This document shows, one piece after another, positions 8,111 to 16,436 of a stretch of DNA of 64,000 nucleotides. Source of the stretch: Chitinophaga sp. MM2321 (lineage in GTDB: Bacteria > Bacteroidota > Bacteroidia > Chitinophagales > Chitinophagaceae); contig NZ_OZ035533.1 in the NCBI RefSeq assembly GCF_964033635.1, positions 5,022,001 to 5,086,000 of the forward strand, read 5' to 3'. The position numbers and the translations under genes are program-made. Every line of letters begins with the position of its first letter. Position 1 is the stretch's first letter. The notes below the pieces were generated by a model that saw only the letters and a program-made list of their open reading frames with translations, searched no databases and was not told the DNA's origin.

Positions 8111-9424
8111 ATGATTCAGCCTAACATTCCGGCAACAACTCAACCGCGTGTAGTAATTGTAGGAGGCGGATTCGGTGGCATCAACCTGGCCAAACACCTC
8201 AAAAATGCACCCGTACAGGTAGTATTATTGGATAGAAATAATTATCACCTCTTTCAACCGCTGCTCTACCAGGTATCCACTGCCGGGCTGGAACCGGATA
8301 GTATCGCTTTTCCGCTGCGTGGCATTTTCAGGAAACAAAAAAATATCGTATTCCGCATGGCGGAAGTAACCGGCATCCGGACTACAGAAAACATCCTGGA
8401 AACCGGTATCGGCGAAATACCCTACGATTATCTCATATTTGCTACCGGTAGTAATACCAACTTCTTTGGCAACAAAAACATTGAGGAACACGCCATCGGC
8501 ATGAAATCACTCATTGAAGCTGTGCAAATAAGAAACTACGTCATAAAACAATTTGAAGAAAGCCTGTTGCTCCGTGATCCGGAAGAAATAAAACCCAAAC
8601 TTAATTTTGTAATGGTGGGCGGTGGTCCCACTGGTGTAGAACTGGCGGGCGCCTTTGCGGAATTACGCAAATATATCATGCCTAAAGACTACCCCGCCCT
8701 GCCACAATCACTGATGAATGTTTACCTGATTGAAGCAGGTCCCAGGTTACTCGCTTCCTTCAGTGAAAAAACATCACAGAAAACACAGGCATCCCTGCAG
8801 GAACTCGGCGTGCACGTAATGTGCAACACCGGCGTAAAAGAATACGACGGTCATACCGTCACCCTCAGCACCGGTGAAGTAATCCATAGCCAATCACTCT
8901 TGTGGTCTGCCGGCGTGAAAGGCGTGCCTGTAAACGGATTGCCACCCGACATCCTCTTACCAAACGGCCGCATTCTTGTCAATGACTTTAACCTGGTACA
9001 AGGTTACTCCAATGTATACGCCATCGGTGATATTGCACAAATGACGAATGACCAGCGTTTTCCAAAAGGATACCCGATGGTGGCGCAGGTAGCCATACAA
9101 CAGGGTAAAAACCTGGCCCAGAACATCCGTCTTTTACTGGAAAATAAACCCCTGAGAGGATTTGTCTACAAGGATCTCGGCAGCATGGCCACCATAGGAC
9201 GGAACAGGGCCGTAGCCGAATTCGCCAACATACACCTGAGCGGCTATTTCGCCTGGATCGTGTGGATGGTTGTACACCTTATGAGCCTACTCGGATTCAG
9301 AAATAAACTGGTGGTTTTCATCAACTGGTTCTACCGCTACTTTACATACGAAAGAGGTACACGTATCATCATCAAACGCGGCGCCGCCAATATTGTGAAA
9401 CTGCGGCAATCAGTAGGAGTATGA
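8111..9424 (+). CDS. ndh: Type II NADH:quinone oxidoreductase (NDH-2)
   Basis: 437 residues. The FAD-binding Rossmann motif GGGFGGINLAKHL is at the N-terminus, a second nucleotide fold VMVGGGPTGVELAGAFAEL (NADH) is near residue 170, and YAIGDIA is the late FAD contact. The C-terminal 80 residues (YFAWIVWMVVHLMSLLGF, then an aromatic-basic tail) form the membrane anchor. The enzyme passes electrons from NADH to the quinone pool without pumping protons. It is monocistronic, with its own promoter and a terminator-bearing repeat after it. Confidence 0.9.
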   Translation: MIQPNIPATTQPRVVIVGGGFGGINLAKHLKNAPVQVVLLDRNNYHLFQPLLYQVSTAGLEPDSIAFPLRGIFRKQKNIVFRMAEVTGIRTTENILETGIGEIPYDYLIFATGSNTNFFGNKNIEEHAIGMKSLIEAVQIRNYVIKQFEESLLLRDPEEIKPKLNFVMVGGGPTGVELAGAFAELRKYIMPKDYPALPQSLMNVYLIEAGPRLLASFSEKTSQKTQASLQELGVHVMCNTGVKEYDGHTVTLSTGEVIHSQSLLWSAGVKGVPVNGLPPDILLPNGRILVNDFNLVQGYSNVYAIGDIAQMTNDQRFPKGYPMVAQVAIQQGKNLAQNIRLLLENKPLRGFVYKDLGSMATIGRNRAVAEFANIHLSGYFAWIVWMVVHLMSLLGFRNKLVVFINWFYRYFTYERGTRIIIKRGAANIVKLRQSVGV

Positions 9425-9616
9425 CCAGGATTAAAGGATTTCCAGGATTTTCCCTGATGGGTGTTTTGTTGATAGATATTTGTTGTTTTTAATTTTTCAA
9501 TAGAGAAGCCCTGGTTATGACTACCAGGGCTTTTATTTTATTTTATTTTAATAATAAATGTCTATCAACAAAACACCCATCAGGGAAAATCCTGGAAATC
9601 CTTTAATCCTGGTCAT
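9421..9616. repeat. Palindromic element A: perfect 54-bp arms round a terminator
   Basis: Left arm 9421-9474 and right arm 9563-9616 are exact inverse complements over 54 bases and continue for six more with one mismatch. The outer ends carry the TGA stops of the convergent genes on each side. The ends read ACCAGGATTAAAGGATT and the inner part GATGGGTGTTTTGTT; both words recur in element B at 17.2 kb. A shorter hairpin sits in the middle. Confidence 0.9.
9506..9536. terminator. Bidirectional terminator inside element A
   Basis: AAGCCCTGG (9506-9514) pairs with CCAGGGCTT (9524-9532), followed by TTTTATTTTA. It serves the convergent ndh and DUF5103 genes. Confidence 0.8.
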
Positions 9617-10905
9617 TTGCGGTTTAATATAGAGTTCAACGTTATACTGGATACCAGCTCATCAGACCTTCCTCCCAGCGGGCGGAAATACAATAGAATG
9701 GTATAATTATTTTCTGTTTCCCAGTAATCGCCTTCTGTCAGGTCTGTATTAAATTTTGGATGCGGTAATGTTTTATCTACCAGTCCGTAGATATAATTGT
9801 AGTACCCCTGTTTCAGAAAAAGCGTGCCTTCATAAGCCCGGCTGGCGCCATTATAGGTAAGTTTGTTCGTACTGTTACATTCGTAGCTGGTCATCTCTCC
9901 AAAGATGTACATATCATAACCGGCATAAGGTTCAGGCGCTACAAAAGAAAAATGTACTGATGCATAATCGCCTTCAAAATTAGGGTTATAATCATCCAGT
10001 GTGGCGAGATAAAATTTACCATTTACATCTTTGATAAACTGGTATACTTTATCTGCCCGCTCATGATCAGGAACGGCATATACATCCGTACTGCTGCTGT
10101 GATATTCTGATCGTTGTACCCTTTCTGTCTGCAAACGAAAACTCCGCAAATCAATCCAGCGGTATTCCTTTCCTCCGGGTATCACACAATCAATTTCTGT
10201 ATTATACTTGATCACATTGCCATTAATAAACTGTGGTTTCAGATTGGTGATGGCATTGTCCCAGCGGTAGTTCTGAAGGATCACCACCTTCACCTGGTCA
10301 AAAGGGTTCTGAATGTTCAGGGCTCCCATATTAACTTCAAAATTCACTTTCTGATGTGTGCGGAATAACTTAGGGCTTACCGGCTGCTGGATATAACCAG
10401 ACAATCCTGCTTTATTCTCTACTACAAACATTCTCCGGGTAAAGGCCAGTTGCGTGGTGTCACTGTCCAGGTACACTTTCAGCAGGTAGTTACCGGATTT
10501 TACCGGATAGCTGTTAGTGCCGGGCAGCTGTACGCTATAGTGGGTATACCTTTGCAGGGCAACACTCGACAACCGGTAATCAAGGATCCTTGTTTCGGAA
10601 AACCCGCGCATATAATCAAACGGATTCACCTGCGCCTGCGTCCAGTCGGCATTACAGAGAACAAAAGAATAATAGTAGTTCTTTACATCATTATCCATGT
10701 CATCAAAAGACAACTCCAGCTTCTCACCACCACCTATCGTATACATAGGCATACTCAGCGGATCTCCCTGCTGGTTGAATTTTACTGACTTAATATTGTT
10801 GTAATAAACGTGGTCCGGAGTGATGACGTTTACCTGCGCAGCCGCACTGCCGGTAAACAGGAATGGTATCAAAACCATTATAAGAATAAATGCTGCTGTA
10901 CGCAT
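9613..10905 (-). CDS. DUF5103 domain secreted protein
   Basis: 430 residues. A signal peptide (MRTAAFILIMVLIPFLFTG, cut near AAA-QVN) precedes a beta-rich protein with many Y and F residues. It is consistent with a DUF5103 family protein, common in Bacteroidota and often annotated as type IX secretion-linked or outer-membrane associated. The role is not known. No cell-surface anchoring signal is obvious at its C-terminus. Its last codon lies against the end of palindromic element A. Confidence 0.75.
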   Translation of the reverse strand: MRTAAFILIMVLIPFLFTGSAAAQVNVITPDHVYYNNIKSVKFNQQGDPLSMPMYTIGGGEKLELSFDDMDNDVKNYYYSFVLCNADWTQAQVNPFDYMRGFSETRILDYRLSSVALQRYTHYSVQLPGTNSYPVKSGNYLLKVYLDSDTTQLAFTRRMFVVENKAGLSGYIQQPVSPKLFRTHQKVNFEVNMGALNIQNPFDQVKVVILQNYRWDNAITNLKPQFINGNVIKYNTEIDCVIPGGKEYRWIDLRSFRLQTERVQRSEYHSSSTDVYAVPDHERADKVYQFIKDVNGKFYLATLDDYNPNFEGDYASVHFSFVAPEPYAGYDMYIFGEMTSYECNSTNKLTYNGASRAYEGTLFLKQGYYNYIYGLVDKTLPHPKFNTDLTEGDYWETENNYTILLYFRPLGGRSDELVSSITLNSILNRK

Positions 10906-10938
10906 ACTGGCTATTTGATAGTATTCAAGTTACAACTA

Positions 10939-10985
10939 TTTTGAGATTTACAGATTTACGGATTTTGAGATTTACGGATTTTGAG
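10939..10985. repeat. Tandem ATTTACGGATTTTGAG words
   Basis: The 16-base unit ATTTACGGATTTTGAG occurs at 10954-10969 and again at 10970-10985, preceded by a variant (TTTTGAGATTTACAG). The same 16-mer occurs exactly at 26692-26707, and near copies occur at 30.57, 38.52 and 46.65 kb. Confidence 0.75.
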
Positions 10986-10998
10986 AGATTTGATTTGC

Positions 10999-11006
10999 TA
11001 CATTTG
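10999..11006 (+). promoter_or_regulatory. -7 box TACATTTG for the permease gene
   Basis: Exact TAnnTTTG match 69 bases before the ATG at 11075. No well-spaced -33 box; the upstream bases belong to the tandem repeat. Confidence 0.45.
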
Positions 11007-11074
11007 CTTTAGTAGTAAATCATTTTCTGAAACAACATGTTCAGATAGCTACCCAAAAAATCATACAATCAGTA

Positions 11075-12310
11075 ATGCGTTTATCTTCTTTCATTGCCAG
11101 GCGGATTGCTTTTAACAAAGCGTCTTCATTTTCAAAATTCATTATCAACATCGCGATTGCAGCTACTGCCATCAGCGTAGCGGTAATGATCCTGGCAACG
11201 GCCCTTGTAAACGGCTTTCAGCAGGTTATCCAGGAAAAGATATTCAGCTTCTGGGGGCACCTGCATATCAACCAGTACCAACCCAATGCCGGCCCGCTGA
11301 CAGAAGAAATCCCCTTTACTTCCACGCATACACTCATAGACAGTATTAAGCTGGTACCAGGTATAAAAACCATCAGCAGCTACGCCACCAAATCTGCCAT
11401 CATTAAATCTGAAAAAGAAATAGACGGCATTATTTTTAAAGGCGTGGATAAAAACTACGACTGGCCGCAGCTGCAACGGTTTATGCAGGCTGGCAGATCG
11501 CTACAATTCAATGATAGCAGTTATTCCCCCGAAATAATGATCTCGGCTTCTACCGCTAAAGATCTACAGATAAAACCAAACGATAAAGTGATCGTATACT
11601 TTATCCAGGGCGGTGGTTTACCACCACGCGCACGCAAGCTCACTGTATCAGGCATCTATAAAACCGGCATCGAAGAATATGATAAAACCTATGTGATCGG
11701 TGATCTCAACCTTGTACGTAAACTCAATGACTGGGATACAGCACAGGTAGGCGGTTATGAAATTACGCTGAATGATTACAGCACCATGAACGATGTAAGT
11801 CATACCATCGACAGCACCGCACTGTCGGACGAATTGTTTAGCCGTACCATCCGCGATATCTATCCCAATATTTTCGACTGGCTTCAATTACAGAACCAGA
11901 ATGAACTGATTATTATTGTGATCATGACAATTGTAGCCATTATCAACATGATCACGGCCATTCTCATCCTGATCCTGGAACGCACCAATATGGTAGGCAT
12001 CTTAAAAGCCCTCGGTATGCGCAACTGGCAAATGCAGAAAATATTTGTAATACAGGCAGGATACATCATACTCATGGGAATGCTCATCGGCAATTTCTTC
12101 GGACTGGGACTGGCCTTTCTTCAACAAAGCACGGGTCTGTTCAAGCTCCCGGAAGAATCTTATTATATGTCTGTAGCCGCCATCTCCATCAACTGGGTAG
12201 AGATCCTGCTGATTAATCTCGGCACTTTTACCATTTGTATCCTTGTATTGCTGATCCCTTCCCTGATCATCCGGAAAATCACACCAGTAAAGGCGATACA
12301 GTTTAAATAG
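11075..12310 (+). CDS. ABC transporter permease of the LolC/LolE (FtsX-like) family
   Basis: 411 residues in the family layout. One membrane helix lies near residues 22-45, followed by a periplasmic MacB-like core of about 210 residues. Three helices follow (INMITAILILILERTNMVGILKALGMRNWQM, then two more), ending KITPVKAIQFK. The ERTNMVGILKALG segment is the FtsX-domain signature. Such permeases work with a LolD-type ATPase to release lipoproteins from the inner membrane, or in related mechanotransmission. The ATPase is not adjacent, so the partner and exact substrate are inferred. Confidence 0.85.
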   Translation: MRLSSFIARRIAFNKASSFSKFIINIAIAATAISVAVMILATALVNGFQQVIQEKIFSFWGHLHINQYQPNAGPLTEEIPFTSTHTLIDSIKLVPGIKTISSYATKSAIIKSEKEIDGIIFKGVDKNYDWPQLQRFMQAGRSLQFNDSSYSPEIMISASTAKDLQIKPNDKVIVYFIQGGGLPPRARKLTVSGIYKTGIEEYDKTYVIGDLNLVRKLNDWDTAQVGGYEITLNDYSTMNDVSHTIDSTALSDELFSRTIRDIYPNIFDWLQLQNQNELIIIVIMTIVAIINMITAILILILERTNMVGILKALGMRNWQMQKIFVIQAGYIILMGMLIGNFFGLGLAFLQQSTGLFKLPEESYYMSVAAISINWVEILLINLGTFTICILVLLIPSLIIRKITPVKAIQFK

Positions 12311-12324
12311 TTTTATTTCATCTG

Positions 12325-13065
12325 TTAAATAAGCAGTCTCCCGCAAATGATACCTGCGGCTACGGCGGCATTGAGCGATTCTGCTCCGCCAAGGCGGGGA
12401 ATGGTGATACGGTGTGTAGCCATCGCCGTTACTTCTGGCGTCAGCCCACGGCCTTCATTACCGATAAGGATAATACCTTCTTTGATAACCGGGTAGTCCG
12501 CAATATTGTTCCCATGCAGTGTAGCAGCAAAAGAAGGAAGGCTGGTTTGCCGTAATAAGTCCTGTATATCGTGTTCGGCTATACGTACTCTGGCAATACT
12601 ACCCATAGTGGCTTGTATGGTTTTAGGATTATATACATCCACACAGTCCGGTGAACAAATGATCTGTGGAATACCAAACCAATCGGCGATACGAATAAGT
12701 GTTCCCATGTTACCGGGGTCCTGTATGGCTTCCAGCGCCAGGGCAACGGTACCGGCAGCTGGCAGCTGATCAGCGGCTACCGGCATATCCAGTAAAGCCA
12801 TGGCATTGTGAGGGGTTGTAAGCGCAGATAGTTGTTTCAATACAGCAGCATCTACTTCTATTACTGCATCTGCCGGCAGATGCGCGAATAGCGCCGCATG
12901 CAGCTCCAACCAATCTTTTGATGCAAACACCGCTTTCACCGGCATGCCCGCCTGTAGCAGCTCCTGCACTATCTTATCGCCTTCTGCTATATACTGGCTG
13001 GATTTTTGACGGTTTTTTTTGTGCTGTAATGATTGAATATATTTAATTTGCGCCTTTGACAACAT
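12325..13065 (-). CDS. TrmH/SpoU family RNA 2'-O-methyltransferase
   Basis: 246 residues. The N-terminal substrate-binding part (SKAQIKYIQSLQHKKNRQ) resembles RlmB-like enzymes. The SPOUT motifs are complete: NMGTLIRIADWFG (motif 1), LIGNEGRGLTPEV (motif 2) and IPRLGGAESLNAAVAAGII (motif 3, with the trefoil-knot SAM site). It methylates a ribose in rRNA or tRNA; the target cannot be read from sequence. It diverges from tamL. Its -7 box ends 5 bases before the ATG, with no room for a leader. Confidence 0.88.
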   Translation of the reverse strand: MLSKAQIKYIQSLQHKKNRQKSSQYIAEGDKIVQELLQAGMPVKAVFASKDWLELHAALFAHLPADAVIEVDAAVLKQLSALTTPHNAMALLDMPVAADQLPAAGTVALALEAIQDPGNMGTLIRIADWFGIPQIICSPDCVDVYNPKTIQATMGSIARVRIAEHDIQDLLRQTSLPSFAATLHGNNIADYPVIKEGIILIGNEGRGLTPEVTAMATHRITIPRLGGAESLNAAVAAGIICGRLLI

Positions 13066-13070
13066 GGGAC

Positions 13071-13102
13071 CAAACCTACACGATTTCTTTTAATCAGCCA
13101 AG
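13071..13102 (-). promoter_or_regulatory. Promoter of the TrmH-family gene (TTG-N20-TAGGTTTG)
   Basis: On the minus strand: TTG (plus-strand 13099-13101), 20 bases, then an exact -7 box TAGGTTTG (13078 down to 13071). The ATG begins at 13065, 5 bases after the box, so +1 should fall on or beside the start codon. Confidence 0.7.
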
Positions 13103-13167
13103 AAGAGGCATGGTAACCAGTCAGGACAGAATTACCTTTAAAAATATTAATAACGCTTTTGCCCGTG

Positions 13168-15603
13168 ATGCAGCTGCCACCCGAATCAAGGATTTTCCTG
13201 CTGAAATATTTGCTGCTATTGGCTGTACTGCTGGCTTTGGGCGCTTGCTCCAATACTAAGTACCTGCAAAAAGATCAGTCGTTATATGTGAGTAGTAAGG
13301 TAGATGTGAATGGAGATATCCTCAATTCCGAGAAACAGGATCTCCGTAGTTCGCTCTCCTCTAAGTCATTGATGACACAACAACCCAACAAAAAATTGCT
13401 GAACAGCCGCATTAAGGTATGGCTGTACAATCAAAAATATAATGAGAAAAAATCCAACTGGTTCTGGAATATCGTGCTATCTAAAAGAAATCTGGAAGAA
13501 CCGGTAGTCTATGACTCTCTCAAAACAAAAGAGTCTGTCTCCCGGATGACCAGTTATCTCCATAACCAGGGCTTCTTTTATGCTTCCGTAGCCTATGCGG
13601 AAAAAATGAAACGCCATAAAACCAGTGTTACCTACGCCGTAACAACCGGTAAGAACTTTGTACTGGACAAAATCACCTACGATGTACCGGATACCGCTAT
13701 CCTGGCCATTGTACACGCTAATGAAAGGTTATCACTGATTAAAAAAGGTGTGGCATTTAAATCTGCTACCCTGTCTTCCGAAAGAGAAAGGCTCACAAGG
13801 ATCATCAAAGATGCCGGTTATTACAAGTTTAACCGTGATGCCATAGAGTTTACGGTTGATACACTTAACAAGGCATTGTTCCGTAATACCCTCAATCCGT
13901 TTGAAGGGTTTGTAAATATTTTTAATGAGAACAAAGGCCGGGAAAAACCCACGATGGATGTGGAAGTACGTATCAAAAACCCGGAGGACGTGGGTGACTC
14001 CACCTGGCAGCAGTATCATATCAGCAAAATATATGCATACCCCGACTTCCCCATTAACGGCAATCCTTCAGACAGTAGCCTGAAGGAAGATCTCCGGAAA
14101 TATGTGACCATCCGCTCCCATCAGGATATACTGAAGCCAAAAATAATGTCGAAGTCCATCCTGCTCAGACCGGGAGAACCTTATTCCTTGCAGCAATACA
14201 ATAATACCGTTAACAAGCTGTATGACCTGGGTATCTGGCAGTTTGTAACACTCCAGTACAAAGAAAACAAGGATACCGCCAATGCACTGGATGCTTACCT
14301 TTTTCTTACGCCCCGCCGCAAACAGGAGCTGGGCGTAAACTTTGAGGTGAGTAACAGTTCCGACTATACGCTGGGATCGGGGGTAAGTCTTAACTACCGG
14401 CATATCAACCTGAATAAAAGCGGCACACAGCTGGGTATGAGCCTGAATACAGGCATAGAACTACTCCGCACCCAACAGGGTCCATGGGTATTACAATCCA
14501 GGGAATTTGGCGGAGAAGTAAGTCTCACGTGGCCACGCTTTGCACTGCCCTTCAATATAAAGCAGGCAAACCGCTCCAACGTAAAAACCAGGTTATCACT
14601 AGGCGCTAACTTCCTGTCACGTATTGAGAAGTTTGACATCTCCAGTATCAATCTTTCCTACGGGTATGACTGGAATGAAACCAGTTATAAACGCTGGATA
14701 GTACGCCCTTTCACGCTAAACTACGTGGGCGTTACACTTAACCAGCTATTCAAGGATTCTACTGTAGACAAGAATCCCTATCTGAAACGCAGCTTTGAAC
14801 CCGCGCTGATAGGTGGAGAAAATATTTCTTTCATCTACAGTAATAATGATCTGCTGCATCAGCGCCATTACAGTTATTTCAGGGTAAACCTGGAAGAGTC
14901 AGGTCTGTGGCTGAATGGCATCAACAGCCTGGTAAGTGCCGCCTCCGGGAGAAAGAACAACCTGGAAACGCTGACGAATGTAAATATTTCAAATTTTGTG
15001 AAGTTGGAAGCAGATTACCGCCACTTCTGGAAACTGGGTGTTCATGGCGCCCTCGCAACAAGAGTATATGCCGGTGTGGGCATTCCTTACAGCACTTCAC
15101 AGGTACTCCCTTATATCAGGCAGTTCACTGCCGGTGGTCCTAACAGTATCCGTGCATGGCGTTTACGCACACTGGGGCCCGGCTCTTTTAAAGATTCCTC
15201 CTCTACGGCACAGATCTTCCCGGATCAGACAGGTGATATGAAACTGGAAGGCAACGTGGAATACCGCTTCGACCTGCTACGCATGTTTGGTGGTACCATC
15301 AACCTCAAAGGCGCCACCTTCCTGGATATGGGCAATATCTGGATGATCAAGAAAGATCCGGACAGACCCGGTTCCGACTTCCAGTTTAATCAACTCTACC
15401 GCGACCTTGCTATGGGCACCGGTGTAGGTGTGCGGCTGGACTTCTCTTTCTTCCTCATCCGGCTGGATTGGGGTATACCATTGAAGGTACCTTACTTCAC
15501 CGGTAATAAAAACGGCTGGTATGTAGGTGAATGGGATCTGAAAGATGGTGAGTGGCGCAAAAACAATATTATCTGGAATATTGCTATTGGTTATCCGTTT
15601 TAG
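13168..15603 (+). CDS. tamL: TamL: lipoprotein Omp85-family outer membrane assembly protein
   Basis: 811 residues from the ATG at 13168 (an in-frame GTG at 13165 and TTG at 13159 are alternatives). The signal ends in the lipobox LGAC with Cys at residue 27, so it is a lipoprotein, unlike BamA. POTRA-type repeats fill the first half. The Omp85 barrel follows from about residue 400, with the RGGPNSIRAWRLR-like segment (TAGGPNSIRAWRLRTLGPG) that marks the family's L6 loop. It is the Bacteroidota counterpart of TamA. TamB is not next to it. It diverges from the TrmH-family gene and overlaps truB by 20 bases tail to tail. Confidence 0.85.
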   Translation: MQLPPESRIFLLKYLLLLAVLLALGACSNTKYLQKDQSLYVSSKVDVNGDILNSEKQDLRSSLSSKSLMTQQPNKKLLNSRIKVWLYNQKYNEKKSNWFWNIVLSKRNLEEPVVYDSLKTKESVSRMTSYLHNQGFFYASVAYAEKMKRHKTSVTYAVTTGKNFVLDKITYDVPDTAILAIVHANERLSLIKKGVAFKSATLSSERERLTRIIKDAGYYKFNRDAIEFTVDTLNKALFRNTLNPFEGFVNIFNENKGREKPTMDVEVRIKNPEDVGDSTWQQYHISKIYAYPDFPINGNPSDSSLKEDLRKYVTIRSHQDILKPKIMSKSILLRPGEPYSLQQYNNTVNKLYDLGIWQFVTLQYKENKDTANALDAYLFLTPRRKQELGVNFEVSNSSDYTLGSGVSLNYRHINLNKSGTQLGMSLNTGIELLRTQQGPWVLQSREFGGEVSLTWPRFALPFNIKQANRSNVKTRLSLGANFLSRIEKFDISSINLSYGYDWNETSYKRWIVRPFTLNYVGVTLNQLFKDSTVDKNPYLKRSFEPALIGGENISFIYSNNDLLHQRHYSYFRVNLEESGLWLNGINSLVSAASGRKNNLETLTNVNISNFVKLEADYRHFWKLGVHGALATRVYAGVGIPYSTSQVLPYIRQFTAGGPNSIRAWRLRTLGPGSFKDSSSTAQIFPDQTGDMKLEGNVEYRFDLLRMFGGTINLKGATFLDMGNIWMIKKDPDRPGSDFQFNQLYRDLAMGTGVGVRLDFSFFLIRLDWGIPLKVPYFTGNKNGWYVGEWDLKDGEWRKNNIIWNIAIGYPF

Positions 15604-16279
15604 GAACGGTGTTGGCTGCAATGAAATCCTCCATGCTGGTGGCATCTTCCAGTTTGAAGGAGCCTATCCTGGTTCTGCAAAGACTGCTCAGATAAGCGCC
15701 GCAACCTAAAGCAGCACCATAATCATTTGCTAAAGAACGTATATACGTACCCGTACTGCATACTACCCTGAAATGTACTACAGGCAGTTCGGTTTTAGTG
15801 ATCTCAAATTCAGTGATTGTAATCCTGCGCGGCTCTACTTTTACGTCCACTCCTTTTCTGGCGAGCAGGTAAATAGGCTTCCCGTTCTGTTTGATAGCGG
15901 AATGAATAGGCGGCAACTGCATAATTTCCCCGGTAAAAGGTGCGGTGGCAGCCAGTAACGCAGCTTCATCGATACCGGTGATCTCTTTGAAATTTTCCGG
16001 TTCAGACTCTTTATCAAACGTAGGCGTGGTAGCACCTAATGTAAAAGTGCCCGTATATTCTTTTTCCTGCGCCTGGTATTCATTTATTTTTTTTGTCATT
16101 TTACCGGTGCAGCAGATGAGCAAACCGGTAGCCAATGGGTCCAGCGTGCCGGCATGTCCTATTTTCGCTTTGGTAACATTTCTTATCTTACGTACTACAT
16201 CAAAGGAGGTCCACGTTAAAGGTTTATCAATCAGTATCACAGCTCCTTCCAGGTAATTAACATTTTCGTTTGTTTGCAT
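15584..16279 (-). CDS. truB: tRNA pseudouridine-55 synthase
   Basis: 231 residues. KIGHAGTLDPLATGLLI holds the catalytic aspartate (residue 47), IDKPLTWTSFDVV is the family N-terminus, and STGTYIRSLANDYG lies in the C-terminal part. It makes pseudouridine 55 in the T-loop of tRNAs. It lacks a long C-terminal PUA domain, as in short TruB forms. The -7 box TATCTTTG ends 4 bases before the ATG. Its 3' end overlaps tamL by 20 bases on opposite strands. Confidence 0.93.
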   Translation of the reverse strand: MQTNENVNYLEGAVILIDKPLTWTSFDVVRKIRNVTKAKIGHAGTLDPLATGLLICCTGKMTKKINEYQAQEKEYTGTFTLGATTPTFDKESEPENFKEITGIDEAALLAATAPFTGEIMQLPPIHSAIKQNGKPIYLLARKGVDVKVEPRRITITEFEITKTELPVVHFRVVCSTGTYIRSLANDYGAALGCGAYLSSLCRTRIGSFKLEDATSMEDFIAANTVPKTDNQ

Positions 16280-16283
16280 GGCG

Positions 16284-16291
16284 CAAAGATA
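16284..16291 (-). promoter_or_regulatory. -7 box TATCTTTG directly before truB
   Basis: Exact TAnnTTTG on the minus strand, separated from the ATG at 16279 by 4 bases. No TTTG at -33 was found, so it may be a weak or activator-aided promoter. Confidence 0.5.
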
Positions 16292-16436
16292 ACAGATAGC
16301 TGTTAGTTTTAACCACTTGCTTTACCTGGAAAGCAATACTGAAAGTGAATGGGCTTCTTTAATCATCTGTAATAAAAAAATAATCTAATGACTAAAAGCT
16401 AAAGGCTTTTCCCTAAATTCACGCAATTTTCAAACC

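Noticed and set aside
13168..15603. Reading the Omp85 protein as BamA
   Set aside because: A lipobox Cys and the TrmH neighbourhood fit TamL; BamA is not a lipoprotein.
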